From assembly GCA_045595395.1 (NCBI GenBank), contig JAZOAH010000025.1:1-42662 (forward strand): a stretch of DNA of 42,662 nt. The letters run 5' to 3'. Made by a program: the position numbers and the translations under genes. This document shows positions 25,479 to 34,209 of this stretch, piece by piece. Source of the stretch: CAKSHC01 sp045595395. Lineage in GTDB: Bacteria; Bacillota; Clostridia; Oscillospirales; UMGS1783. Below the pieces are notes generated by a model, which worked only from the letters and a program-made list of their open reading frames with translations, made no database searches and was not told the DNA's origin. Position 1 is the stretch's first letter. The number at the start of each line of letters is the position of its first letter.

Positions 25479-26063
25479 ATGAAGGATCAGTTTTTCGCTT
25501 TTGTGTCGAGAATGAAATATATCAACCGCTGGGGCTTGATGAAAAACACCTCCACCGAGAACATCAAGGAGCACTCCCATTCGGTGGCCATGCTGGCCCA
25601 TGCGCTGGGTGTGATCAATAATGTTTACTTAGGCGGCAACGCCGACCCCGATCATCTGGCGGCGGTGGCGATGTACCACGATGCCGAGGAGATCATCACC
25701 GGCGATATGCCCACCCCCGTCAAATACTTCTCCCCCACCCTGCGTGCTGCCGTGCGCGAGGCCGAGAATGACGCCAAGGACACCCTGCTTGCCATGCTGC
25801 CCGAGGAGATGCAGGAGGTGTATGCCGACCTGCTCTACTGTGAGGACGAGCAGACCGAGCGGCTGGTCAAGGCGGCTGATGTACTGGATGCCTATATCAA
25901 GTGCATCGAAGAACTCAAGAGCGGCAACCGTGAGTTTGAGGGGGCACGCAAGGCCACTCTGCGCAAGCTGGAAAGTATGGACTGCCCCGAGGCCGAGATC
26001 TTCTGCGATCGGTTTTTGGGTGCTTTTGAAAAGAGTTTAGACGAACAACGAGAATTGGAGTGA
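25479..26063 (+). CDS. YfbR-like HD-domain 5'-deoxynucleotidase
   Basis: A 194-residue HD-domain metal-dependent phosphohydrolase, close in length and pattern to YfbR, which removes phosphate from deoxynucleoside monophosphates. HD residues: R18, H32, H67-D68 (YHDAEEIITGDMPTP) and a later aspartate in AADVLDAY. Cytoplasmic. The ATG at 25479 lies six bases after GGAGG; an ATG two codons earlier is within the ribosome-binding site. It is followed after five bases by a membrane-protein gene. Substrate is inferred from the family. Confidence 0.85.
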   Translation: MKDQFFAFVSRMKYINRWGLMKNTSTENIKEHSHSVAMLAHALGVINNVYLGGNADPDHLAAVAMYHDAEEIITGDMPTPVKYFSPTLRAAVREAENDAKDTLLAMLPEEMQEVYADLLYCEDEQTERLVKAADVLDAYIKCIEELKSGNREFEGARKATLRKLESMDCPEAEIFCDRFLGAFEKSLDEQRELE

Positions 26064-26068
26064 ACATA

Positions 26069-26668
26069 ATGAAACCCTGGATGAAAAATGCCCTGCGGCT
26101 GTCGGCTCTGGCCATCATTGCCGCCGTACTGATCCTGATCTGCGCCTTTATTCCCGATGTCACGGTCATCGGCGTGCGGCTGGATGCCTTTTTGGCCGCC
26201 ATTTTCCTGGATACTCTGCTCTTTATCGCCATCGGCATGACCGGTAAGCTCTACGGCGGTTGCGTGCTGGCCTTCCTCTTCCCGGTGCTGCGCTTTTTGA
26301 TCATGGATATGACCTCGCCCCTACTGATGATCCCCGAAGTCATGGCCGGCTGTTTTATGCTGCTGGTGGCCATCCTGGTACAGCGCAAAACGAAAAAATC
26401 GAATATTCGCCTGCTGGGTCATATCGGCGGCGGTATCGTCAATTTCCTGGTACGCTGGATCGTCGTCGGCTTTGTCTACGGCAACAGCAAGCTGATCAAG
26501 GTCGTCATGATGTTCGAGAATGTCTATGACGAGACCGGCTATGCCGCAGGAAAGGATATGCTCATGGCCGAATCGGTCAACGGTCAATGGCTGGCCGCCA
26601 TTCTGGCCGCTCTGCTTGCCTTCGCCCTGCTGCCGCCCATCCTAAAACGCATCAAAAAGAGAAAATAA
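26069..26668 (+). CDS. integral membrane protein of unknown function
   Basis: A 199-residue very hydrophobic protein with about six membrane segments and a basic C-terminus (LKRIKKRK). I do not recognise the family. Its spacing of helices and short polar turns slightly resembles substrate-binding S proteins of ECF transporters, but there is no clear motif. GGAG lies eight bases before the ATG at 26069; a GTG at 26060 is too close to that site. It is co-transcribed with the HD-hydrolase and ends in a terminator. Confidence 0.75.
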   Translation: MKPWMKNALRLSALAIIAAVLILICAFIPDVTVIGVRLDAFLAAIFLDTLLFIAIGMTGKLYGGCVLAFLFPVLRFLIMDMTSPLLMIPEVMAGCFMLLVAILVQRKTKKSNIRLLGHIGGGIVNFLVRWIVVGFVYGNSKLIKVVMMFENVYDETGYAAGKDMLMAESVNGQWLAAILAALLAFALLPPILKRIKKRK

Positions 26669-26674
26669 CAAAGC

Positions 26675-26708
26675 AAAATCCCGAAGCAACTGCTCCGGGA
26701 TTTTTTAT
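26675..26708. terminator. bidirectional terminator
   Basis: About 10 paired bases with one mismatch: ATCCCG...CGGGAT outer stem and an inner AGCA/TGCT part (26678-26702). Followed on plus by TTTTTT and on minus by TTTTGCTTTG. It serves the membrane protein gene and the converging GDPD gene. Confidence 0.75.
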
Positions 26709-27550
26709 TGCGTAATTAATTCCTGCTCAGGATAACAATCTTCAAAAATGAAGGAATGATAGCCCTCGTCGGCACTGTCGCGGATAGCGTCGTTGTCGCG
26801 GTAGGTCCAGCCGAACATTAAGGGCTTAAACAGCTTGCGGCACAGGCGCAGGCCTATGGTGCGGTTGGCATAATGATAGGCCACGAAATCGGGACGGGAA
26901 ACGAGATTGACGATCAACTGCCCGACGGCGATATGGATGAGCATGGGCAGGTTTTCAAATTCGAGATTGGAGGCCAGCTGGCCACGGATACGGTCGGGAT
27001 CGTTCTTGCGAAACCACCGAATAATAAAGGGGCTGAAGGACTCAACGCAGGCATCCCCCTTGTATTGTTCCAGATGGGCCACCACATCGGCGCACAACTC
27101 GGCATTGCTCAGATTGCCGTAATACTTGACCTCACAGCAGACCGGCACATCCTCCAGGAAGGTAAGCACCTGGGCCAACGTCGGGATCTTCTGCTCGCCG
27201 CCCAGCAGCACATACTGCTGCAGCTGCTCAAGAGTCAGCTCACGCACCTTTTTATCGACACCGCAGACCCGTTTGAGCGTTTCATCATGAAAGACGACGA
27301 CCTGCTTGTCCAAGGTGTACTGGACATCAAATTCCACCCCGTATCCCGCTTCCTTGGCACGGGCAAAGGCGGCCATGGAGTTTTCGGGCACGGCGGCCGT
27401 GCCGTCGTGCAGGCCGCGATGGGCAAAAAACTTGCCGGCAAAGGCCGAGGCATCCCGGCGGCGGTTGGGCTTAATGGCGAAGGCAAACAGGGCAAAGACC
27501 AAAAGAAACAACCCCAGCAATACCAACGATACTGTTGCGTACCAAGGCAT
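26705..27550 (-). CDS. membrane-anchored glycerophosphodiester phosphodiesterase
   Basis: Splits glycerophosphodiesters to glycerol-3-phosphate and an alcohol. 281 residues with an N-terminal membrane segment (about 6-27) and a GDPD domain: AHRGLHDG (H44, R45), VEFDVQ (E73, D75), VVFHDE (H88), and EVKYYG. GGAGG lies nine bases before the ATG at 27550, overlapping the MFS stop as TGATG; an upstream TTG is less likely. Possible role in lipid or teichoic-acid breakdown. Confidence 0.9.
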   Translation of the reverse strand: MPWYATVSLVLLGLFLLVFALFAFAIKPNRRRDASAFAGKFFAHRGLHDGTAAVPENSMAAFARAKEAGYGVEFDVQYTLDKQVVVFHDETLKRVCGVDKKVRELTLEQLQQYVLLGGEQKIPTLAQVLTFLEDVPVCCEVKYYGNLSNAELCADVVAHLEQYKGDACVESFSPFIIRWFRKNDPDRIRGQLASNLEFENLPMLIHIAVGQLIVNLVSRPDFVAYHYANRTIGLRLCRKLFKPLMFGWTYRDNDAIRDSADEGYHSFIFEDCYPEQELITQ

Positions 27551-28866
27551 CAATCGTCCCCTCCTGCCATCATTTCCAAATTAGATTTTACGGCCGGCTT
27601 AGCGTCACCGTGGCGGACAAAGGACATGGTGACAAAGGCCAATGCCGAGAAGACAAAGGCATAGGGGAACAGCGTGCTGTAACCGGCCACAACGCTGCCG
27701 GTCGCCTTTTCGACCGATTCAATAATAGCGCCCGAAACGACCGGGGTCAGGATCTGAGCCGCCATCGAGAAGGTGTAATAATAACCGGTATATTTGCCGA
27801 TATCCCCCGACTTGCTGATCTCGACCACCATCGGGAAGGAGTTAACATTGATGGCCGCCCAGCCAAGGCCGACCAAGGCAAAGAGCGGATAGAACCACAA
27901 ACTGAAATGGCGGGCAAACAAAGCGGCAATGCCCAAGGCGACGGTAAGGGTCGCCACGCCGATGAGAATGGTCCTCTTACGACCCAGACGTGCCGAGAGA
28001 TGGCCGATGGGAATAAAGCCGAGCAACGCCGCACCCATAGCCACCGTCAAGCAGACCGAAGCGGCACCCGTGCCCATGCCCCAGACGTTCTGGGCATAGC
28101 GGGTAAATGCGGTGGTGATGGCGTTATAGGCAAAAAACCACAGAGATACCGACACCAAGATCAAGATCAGGCTGCGGCGCACGGCACGGGGCAGCTTTTC
28201 CTTTTTGCCCGACTCGGCCGGCTGCTGCTCTTCATCAGCGGGATCAACGCCGTAGTTGATATCGATCATGTCCTGCTTGAGTTTCTTTTCGTTGACGGTC
28301 ATGACCATGATAAAGACAGCGATCGCCATCAGAGCGGCCACCGTCACAAACAACCAGGTATAATTCTCGCTGCCGTCAGCACGGGTCTGCACCAGTACCA
28401 TGGTAGAAGCCAAGGTGAACAGGCCGCCCAACGAGCCCATAAGATTGATGACGGCGTTGCCTCGGCTGCGCAAGGGTTTGGGCGTCACATCCGGCATCAG
28501 CGCCACCGCCGGCGACCGATACAAGCTCATCGACAACAGCAAACTGCCCAACACGATCAAAAAGGGCACCAATCGACCCGGCGCATTGAGGAAAGCCAGG
28601 GCTATCGTCAAACTGACGGCCAATACCGTACCACAGACGATAAAGGGAATGCGTTTGCCGGCTCTATCCGACACCGCACCGAACACCGGCAGCAGGATCA
28701 GCGCCAGCACATTGTCCATCGCCATGATGATACCGGTGGCCGTTTCACCCATACCAAAGGTATTTTCCAATATCTTGGGAATGATATTATCATACATCTG
28801 CCAAAAAGCCGATATGGAGAAAAAGGCCAAACCGACCAAAATGGTGCGTTTATAATTGAGTTTCAT
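27550..28866 (-). CDS. MFS transporter, SLC45/sugar-transporter-like
   Basis: A 438-residue twelve-helix major facilitator. The segment SLYRSPAVALMPDVTPKPL and RSRGNAVINLMG is a pattern of the SLC45/sucrose-transporter-like branch, which carries sugars, so disaccharide transport is a guess. A long polar loop with KKEKLPRAVRR separates the two halves. GGGAG lies before the ATG. A promoter (28897-28924) overlaps the end of the MATE gene upstream, and the GDPD gene follows as TGATG, suggesting an operon. Confidence 0.85.
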   Translation of the reverse strand: MKLNYKRTILVGLAFFSISAFWQMYDNIIPKILENTFGMGETATGIIMAMDNVLALILLPVFGAVSDRAGKRIPFIVCGTVLAVSLTIALAFLNAPGRLVPFLIVLGSLLLSMSLYRSPAVALMPDVTPKPLRSRGNAVINLMGSLGGLFTLASTMVLVQTRADGSENYTWLFVTVAALMAIAVFIMVMTVNEKKLKQDMIDINYGVDPADEEQQPAESGKKEKLPRAVRRSLILILVSVSLWFFAYNAITTAFTRYAQNVWGMGTGAASVCLTVAMGAALLGFIPIGHLSARLGRKRTILIGVATLTVALGIAALFARHFSLWFYPLFALVGLGWAAINVNSFPMVVEISKSGDIGKYTGYYYTFSMAAQILTPVVSGAIIESVEKATGSVVAGYSTLFPYAFVFSALAFVTMSFVRHGDAKPAVKSNLEMMAGGDD

Positions 28867-28896
28867 GAGAATCTCCCGTCTTCATAATTTGTTAAT

Positions 28897-28924
28897 ATTA
28901 TATCATAGTTTGTTCAGAAATCAA
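28897..28924 (-). promoter_or_regulatory. promoter of the MFS-GDPD operon
   Basis: On minus TTGATT (28924-28919), 16 bases, TATAAT (28902-28897), with TG one base upstream of -10. The -35 overlaps the stop codon of the MATE gene. Confidence 0.65.
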
Positions 28925-30282
28925 GTCATAATTCTCTGATGCCATCTTTGTCCGGCCAACCGCCCGAAAAAGAGCAGCCCCCGCACCGTCAGTTCGATGG
29001 CCATGGCGATCCAGACTCCACGCAGCCCGATCTGAGGAGCAAGAAAAGCGGCCAACGGCAGGCGCACCGCCCACATACTGACAAAATTGAAAAGGCTCGG
29101 CACCGCCGTATCGCCCGTACCGCGAAAAACACCGGTAGCCACGATGGATGCCCCGTAAAAGGGCTCGGCAAAGGCGGCGATACGCAGCACCTGCGTGCCC
29201 AGCGCCACCACCTGCTCATCGGGTGAGAGCAGCCCCATCATCAGCGGAGCGGCAAAATAGAGTACGACACCGACCGCTACCATCAGCCCGGTCCCAAACA
29301 GCACCGTCAGCCATCCGAGTTTTCGGGTCAGGTCCATTCGACGGGCACCGACACTCTGCCCGATCAGGGCGGTGGCCGCCGAGGCAATGCCGAAGGCCGG
29401 CATATAGGCCAGACTCTCGGCGGTAATGGCAAAGGAATTGGCGGCAATGACGGTATTGCCCAGCGGCGCAACGATCGAGGTCGACACGATCTGAGCACCA
29501 TTGGTCACCGTCTGCTGCAACGCCACCGGCCAGGCAATACGCCAACCCTGACGCATATCCTCTTTCTCGACCTGTAACCGCTCGCCTCGCCGCAGATGCA
29601 GCATGGGCGAACGCACCAGCAGAAAAAAGAGCATCAGCCCCGCCGTGACCAATTGCGCCATGGCCGTGCCCAATGCGGCTCCGGCCACACCCATATCACA
29701 CAGGAAAATAAACAGATAATTAAAGACGACATCCAGCCCGCACATGAGCACATGCAGGATACTGGGCACACGCATATTTCCGCTCGACTGGAGCATGCCG
29801 CCGGCCGCATGACTCAGTTGCGACACCGGCAAGGATAGGGCGTAGATGAGAAAATACCCAAAGGCATCTCCAACCATGTCGCCTTTTCCGCCCAATACCT
29901 GCGGCAAAACGGGCGCAAGTCCGCCGCCGATGACGGCCAGGATCAGGCCGACACCAAACGCCACCAATAGACCCAGCCGCATCAGATCACGAGCTCGCCG
30001 CTCCTCACCTGCACCGATGCGCTGTGCGACCTGAACGGTAAAACCGGTGACGGCGGCGGTGCACAGGCCGTTAAAGAGCCAGGTCGTCGAAGCGACCAGG
30101 CCGATAGACGCCGACTTGTCAGCGCCCAACACACCGACCATCGAAGCGTCGATATACTGCATGACGATGTGGGAGAGCTGGGCCAGAATGGCCGGCAGGC
30201 TCAGCCGCACGATCAGGGCGATCTGCTGCCGACGGGAAAGGGGCCGCCCCTGACGCAGATCATGAAGAAGATCTTGTTTCAT
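28921..30282 (-). CDS. MATE-family multidrug/toxin efflux transporter
   Basis: A 453-residue protein with twelve hydrophobic helices in two homologous halves, MATE family, which exports cationic compounds in exchange for Na+ or H+. The N-half has SLPAILAQLSHIVMQYIDASMVG and the C-half AWPVALQQTVTNGAQIVST. Substrate unknown. The ATG at 30282 is favoured over GTGs at 30288 and 30294; the ribosome-binding site is weak. It lies only 17 bases beyond a strong hairpin, so it may rely on read-through from the cohesin gene. Confidence 0.88.
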   Translation of the reverse strand: MKQDLLHDLRQGRPLSRRQQIALIVRLSLPAILAQLSHIVMQYIDASMVGVLGADKSASIGLVASTTWLFNGLCTAAVTGFTVQVAQRIGAGEERRARDLMRLGLLVAFGVGLILAVIGGGLAPVLPQVLGGKGDMVGDAFGYFLIYALSLPVSQLSHAAGGMLQSSGNMRVPSILHVLMCGLDVVFNYLFIFLCDMGVAGAALGTAMAQLVTAGLMLFFLLVRSPMLHLRRGERLQVEKEDMRQGWRIAWPVALQQTVTNGAQIVSTSIVAPLGNTVIAANSFAITAESLAYMPAFGIASAATALIGQSVGARRMDLTRKLGWLTVLFGTGLMVAVGVVLYFAAPLMMGLLSPDEQVVALGTQVLRIAAFAEPFYGASIVATGVFRGTGDTAVPSLFNFVSMWAVRLPLAAFLAPQIGLRGVWIAMAIELTVRGLLFFGRLAGQRWHQRIMT

Positions 30283-30299
30283 AATCACACTCACAAAAG

Positions 30300-30326
30300 C
30301 CGCGGCGAAGCTTATCTTCGCCGCGG
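30300..30326. terminator. strong hairpin between cohesin gene and MATE gene
   Basis: Perfect 11-bp stem CCGCGGCGAAG/CTTCGCCGCGG around a 5-base loop. On minus only CTTTTG follows, a weak T-run; on plus TCGTAATTTTTT follows. It could terminate or attenuate the cohesin transcript. Confidence 0.75.
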
Positions 30327-30336
30327 TCGTAATTTT

Positions 30337-31785
30337 TTATTCTTGTGTTTCTTCCGATTCTTGTGTTTCTTCCGATTCTTCCGGCTCTTCCGGAGTTTCT
30401 GATTCTTCAACCGGCTCGGTCGGCTCTTCGGCCGTTTCCTCGTCCAGGCTGCCGATCTCCGGCTTTTGCTGTACGATCTTATTTTTCTTGGCGGCACGAG
30501 CGGCCCGCTTTTCTAATTTTTTGGTAATCTTTTCTTCCTTGCTCTTGCGCTGTTTGTCGCTGACCTTGGCGTGAACACGGGCAAAATGGAAGACCAACCA
30601 TGCCCCGGCGATCAATATCACCAACGCCCAAGCCACACACATGGTCACAAAGATGGGACGGTCGGATAGCAGCCGCTCAAAGAAGTTGCCGTTGGGATCG
30701 GCCGAGATCGAACCGTCCGGGTTAGTAACAGGCGCATAGCCTTCCGACTGGACATACCGCTGCATGGTGCCGTCCTCAATATCAAACAAATAGAAATTGA
30801 CCTCTCCCGCCGCATTGGCGGCATAGACCAGATAGAATCCCGCAAAGGCCGGGTCTTCCGACTGATAAGCCGGGATATTCTGATCGCCGAAGGTGACGGT
30901 CGTAGCCGTCCACCCGGTCGGAACTTTGACTGTTTCGGGCAATTCTATCGCCGTGTAGCGGGCGGCGTTAACGGTGATACGCAGGAAGGGATAGAAGGTA
31001 TCAGCGGCACGGTTAAACCGATAAAATCCACCGTTACCGTCAGCATCAGTCAAATACATCAGCAGCACATCCTGCTCGGTGCTGCGGGCAACATCGACGG
31101 TCTGTCCCTGATATTCATCCTGGCCGACCTCAAAGCCCTCCGGCACTTCAATGCCGATCAGCGAGGTAACGACCTGCAGGCTCTTACCATCCACCGTGAC
31201 GGTGATAGGGGTCACCTGCGGCTTATCCACAACCGAAGAACTCGACGAGGACTGGGAAGACGAGGGGCGGGAGGAACTGGGGCGGGAAGACTGCGACGAG
31301 CTGGGCCGTGAGGATTGCTGAGAGGAAACCGGCTTGCTGACCGTCACATTGGCCGAAGCGCCCGAATAACTGCCGATGGGATTGAGATCCTGATCGGTGC
31401 AACCGCTGACCGATGCCTTTACGCTTGCCGTTCCTGCCGCCTTGGCGGTAAAGGTCAGACTCACCTGCACCGAGGAAATTCCGTCGATATCGGATACCGA
31501 CACCTTAACATTACTTCCTGACAGGTTGGCCACAGCCGAACTTTTGGATGTGGTGGCCGATGTGCAGGTTAATTTGGATGAATCAAAGGAAATATTAGCA
31601 TCTAAAGACCCGATATTTACACCGTTGCCACGGAAAATGACATTGACCGTAAAGGACTGACCCACGGTGGCCTTGGTGGTACCGCTGATGCTGGTCGTAA
31701 CGCTGGCGGCAAACACACCGATGGATAAGCTGCAGACCAGCAGTAGAATCAATAGGATGCTGCCTATTTTTTTCATATTCTTCAT
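30337..31785 (-). CDS. membrane-anchored cohesin-domain surface protein
   Basis: A 482-residue surface protein: signal peptide 1-26, a cohesin-type domain about 27-149, a Ser/Arg/Pro-rich linker 152-184, a second extracytoplasmic domain about 190-370 that I do not recognise, one membrane segment 378-402, a Lys/Arg-rich stretch to about 435 and an acidic tail 443-482 with ESEETQ repeated. Cohesins bind dockerins. The neighbouring upstream gene (four bases away) ends in a dockerin, so a pair is likely. The membrane anchor differs from cellulosomal anchoring through SLH or sortase signals. GAGG lies seven bases before the ATG. The domain call is by fold pattern; binding partner is inferred. Confidence 0.75.
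   Translation of the reverse strand: MKNMKKIGSILLILLLVCSLSIGVFAASVTTSISGTTKATVGQSFTVNVIFRGNGVNIGSLDANISFDSSKLTCTSATTSKSSAVANLSGSNVKVSVSDIDGISSVQVSLTFTAKAAGTASVKASVSGCTDQDLNPIGSYSGASANVTVSKPVSSQQSSRPSSSQSSRPSSSRPSSSQSSSSSSVVDKPQVTPITVTVDGKSLQVVTSLIGIEVPEGFEVGQDEYQGQTVDVARSTEQDVLLMYLTDADGNGGFYRFNRAADTFYPFLRITVNAARYTAIELPETVKVPTGWTATTVTFGDQNIPAYQSEDPAFAGFYLVYAANAAGEVNFYLFDIEDGTMQRYVQSEGYAPVTNPDGSISADPNGNFFERLLSDRPIFVTMCVAWALVILIAGAWLVFHFARVHAKVSDKQRKSKEEKITKKLEKRAARAAKKNKIVQQKPEIGSLDEETAEEPTEPVEESETPEEPEESEETQESEETQE
30340..30375 (-). repeat. tandem 18-base repeat, two perfect copies
   Basis: Two exact copies of an 18-base unit (30340-30357 and 30358-30375), with a partial third, encode ESEETQ units in the acidic tail of the cohesin protein. 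The reading frame is preserved at any copy number. Confidence 0.85.
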
Positions 31786-31789
31786 ATTA

Positions 31790-33496
31790 CTACCTCGCTT
31801 GATTGATCAAGGATCGCTGTACGACATGCAACTGGACCTTCAGAGCATCGGCACTGGTAACGGTGCCGTCTGCGTTGGCATCCGCCGCCGTCAATAGCGC
31901 TCCCGACATCGTTCTTCGTCCGACCATGTGCAGTTGCACACCCAGCGCATCGGCACTGGTCAGATTGCCGTCGCCGTTGACATCGCCCCAGATCACGACG
32001 TTGTAGGAGTCATACTCGCTGCCATCGCTCTTTTGGATCTTGAGCACATCGCCGGTGGCCATAACGCCGCTCGTCTTGCTGGAGCCCGAAGCGTTGAGCA
32101 AAACAGCGCTGCCGCCCTTGACGGTAACCTTGGACAAGAAAGCAGCCGCATCGGTGCCGACGGCAATGCCCGAGACCCGTTCGCCCGAGAGGACATAGTC
32201 GGTATTGACCGTCACGCTCGTTTCCCCTGTTTTAGTGCAGGGCTCGGTCGGCATATTCTTATAAACGGGGATCTTAAAGACGAGGGACGAATTTTGCAGT
32301 TCTTCGGCCGAGTAGGCGTTGCGCAGCGTCTGCGACTCGGTCTCGCCGACCTGGACATTGGTCATATACTGATGCCGATACAGGGCGGCCTGATAGACCA
32401 CATTAAAGCACTGAAAATATACGGTATCCTGGCCGAGGTTGATATAGTTCTGTCCCAACAACTTGGCGCCGCCCTTGATGGCCCGCAAAGGATTGGTCCA
32501 GGGCCCGAAATAGGTTTCCGACACGTTCTTGGCATAGAGCGCACCGTTGACCAGGGTGGTATGCTCATCAGTCGGATAAGCTCCGTAGTTAAAGTAGTTG
32601 TAATAGCCCTCATATCCGCTGACGGTACCGAAGGAGAGTGACGACCCGGTCGTTCCCTGCTCCTGCCGCAAACGGGAAGCCAGATGCAGGGGGCTGACCC
32701 CTGAGATGGCTGCCGCCTCCATGATGGCCTGGGCATGGGTATAGGTCACGCCGTCGGCCTCAAAGGTATTGGCCGATTTCATAAAGGTGTTGCCGATGAT
32801 GTTTTCCACGCCCTCAATGGTATGGTTGTCCACATCATAGGACTGGCTTTCAAACATGAAGATATAGGGATCGGATAAGAAATTACGGGGATCGAGATAA
32901 TACTTAATGATGTTACTGGAGGCCTGTACCCAATAATAGCCGTCACGGCCGGTATTGATATACGGATCGTTCCAGTTGATATAATAGGATGGGCTGTTGC
33001 GATGAGCCAGTTTGATGCCGGGTTTTGTTTCGGCGGCCACCACCTCGTTCCAGTCCAGCCCCGTCTCAATGGCAACAAACTGCCAATTGGGATAGATGGC
33101 GTGCAGGGTGCTCAGCCCTTCCCAATAACTTTCGGGGAAGCCCTGCGAGGCCAGATATTCTTCATATGTACCGTCGATCACCAGATCGCGCACCTTAATA
33201 TAATCACCGCTCGACCAGCCGGTGACATTGCCCGACGATACATTGCAGTTGATCTTGTACCAAACGGTTGAGCCGACGGTGGTTTGATCCAAAATGGTAA
33301 CAATAGCCCCGGTATAGAGATAGCCCAGGGTATTGGTGCCCACCGTGCCGGCACCGTCACGCACGCGCAGCTCGTTGTGTGTGACCGTGCCGATGCGCTT
33401 AACCGTTTGGGCCGAGGCCCTGTCGGAAACAAAGGCGGCAAAGGCGGTGACAACGATCAACAGCATGGCTGTGATTTGTATCATTTTCTTTCTCAT
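31790..33496 (-). CDS. secreted glucosaminidase-like cell-wall hydrolase with C-terminal dockerin
   Basis: A 568-residue secreted protein: signal peptide about 1-29, an SH3-like domain about 31-103, an N-acetylglucosaminidase-like domain about 225-395 (RLRQEQGTTGSSL holds the likely catalytic glutamate E279), a Thr/Ser/Val-rich region and a type I dockerin at 503-562. The dockerin has both Ca-binding loops, DVNGDGNLTSAD (505-516) and DANADGTVTSAD (539-550). The start at 33496 is chosen because GGTGG lies five bases upstream; an ATG at 33517 lacks a site. It has its own promoter and is followed four bases later by the cohesin gene. Hydrolase specificity is inferred. Confidence 0.85.
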   Translation of the reverse strand: MRKKMIQITAMLLIVVTAFAAFVSDRASAQTVKRIGTVTHNELRVRDGAGTVGTNTLGYLYTGAIVTILDQTTVGSTVWYKINCNVSSGNVTGWSSGDYIKVRDLVIDGTYEEYLASQGFPESYWEGLSTLHAIYPNWQFVAIETGLDWNEVVAAETKPGIKLAHRNSPSYYINWNDPYINTGRDGYYWVQASSNIIKYYLDPRNFLSDPYIFMFESQSYDVDNHTIEGVENIIGNTFMKSANTFEADGVTYTHAQAIMEAAAISGVSPLHLASRLRQEQGTTGSSLSFGTVSGYEGYYNYFNYGAYPTDEHTTLVNGALYAKNVSETYFGPWTNPLRAIKGGAKLLGQNYINLGQDTVYFQCFNVVYQAALYRHQYMTNVQVGETESQTLRNAYSAEELQNSSLVFKIPVYKNMPTEPCTKTGETSVTVNTDYVLSGERVSGIAVGTDAAAFLSKVTVKGGSAVLLNASGSSKTSGVMATGDVLKIQKSDGSEYDSYNVVIWGDVNGDGNLTSADALGVQLHMVGRRTMSGALLTAADANADGTVTSADALKVQLHVVQRSLINQAR

Positions 33497-33532
33497 GTAT
33501 ACCACCAAATATGACATAGTTCTACGCTGTAT

Positions 33533-33561
33533 ATCATATCGTATTTCACCGCATATTTCAA
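33533..33561 (-). promoter_or_regulatory. promoter of the dockerin-cohesin operon
   Basis: On minus TTGAAA (33561-33556), 17 bases, TATGAT (33538-33533), in the gap after spoIIR. Confidence 0.65.
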
Positions 33562-33587
33562 TACTATTTTACGAATTTCCGCACATT

Positions 33588-33616
33588 GACAAAGAAGCCG
33601 GAATTATCCGGCTTCT
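33588..33616 (-). terminator. terminator with spoIIR stop codon in its loop
   Basis: Perfect 10-bp stem AGAAGCCGGA/TCCGGCTTCT (33593-33602 with 33607-33616), 4-base loop containing the TAA stop (33606-33604), then TTGTC on minus. The T-run is short. Confidence 0.65.
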
Positions 33617-34209
33617 TCAAAGAATGCAAGAATTGTATGCCACCACTCGACCAGCTTAAATTTGACCTGGATCTGCGGCTCTTTGGAGGTGGCCATCTCG
33701 CCCGCCTCCCCAAGCGCCTGCGCACTTTGCTCAATGCTGCCGCCAAAGCACAGCGGCGGATAAAGGATGCACCACCAGTTGCGCCCCTTGGCCTGCCCGA
33801 TCTCCAGGCGCAGCGCATCATAAAAACCGGCCGGCAGACGAGTACCGTTGTCATACTCCTTGGTCGGGAAAAAGGTGCGATCGACACCGGCCTTGACCCG
33901 ATCGGTGCAACCGTTCTCCCGCAGCGTCTGCTCGGCCACCTGCTCCAAAGCCGACAAACTCCGCTGCGCCTGCGCCATCGCCTGCTCTTTGTTCTCGGTA
34001 TGAGCAAATAACTCCTTGGCATAAGCGATGACGGCATCCCGCACCTGGATCTTAAGCGCCTGATCCTCTTGGGAATCGGAGTTGGCCAAAATATGCAGAC
34101 GCAACACCCCGCCGTCCAATTCCTGTGCGGCACACGCCGATTGATAGGTCGCAAATAATGTGGTCACGATCAGCCCGACAAACAGGGCAGCAATGATCTT
34201 CTTAAACAA
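33604..34209 (-). CDS. spoIIR: stage II sporulation protein R
   Basis: The forespore-secreted signal that triggers SpoIIGA to activate sigma-E in the mother cell. 201 residues: hydrophobic N-terminus (signal/anchor, about 1-28), then LRLHILANSDSQEDQALKIQ, a family hallmark, and VRDAVIAYAKELF. The start is TTG at 34209 with GAGGTG seven bases upstream; both lie inside a 14-bp hairpin stem. Normally sigma-F controlled; no sigma-F promoter is visible nearby. Confidence 0.93.
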   Translation of the reverse strand: MFKKIIAALFVGLIVTTLFATYQSACAAQELDGGVLRLHILANSDSQEDQALKIQVRDAVIAYAKELFAHTENKEQAMAQAQRSLSALEQVAEQTLRENGCTDRVKAGVDRTFFPTKEYDNGTRLPAGFYDALRLEIGQAKGRNWWCILYPPLCFGGSIEQSAQALGEAGEMATSKEPQIQVKFKLVEWWHTILAFFEEAG

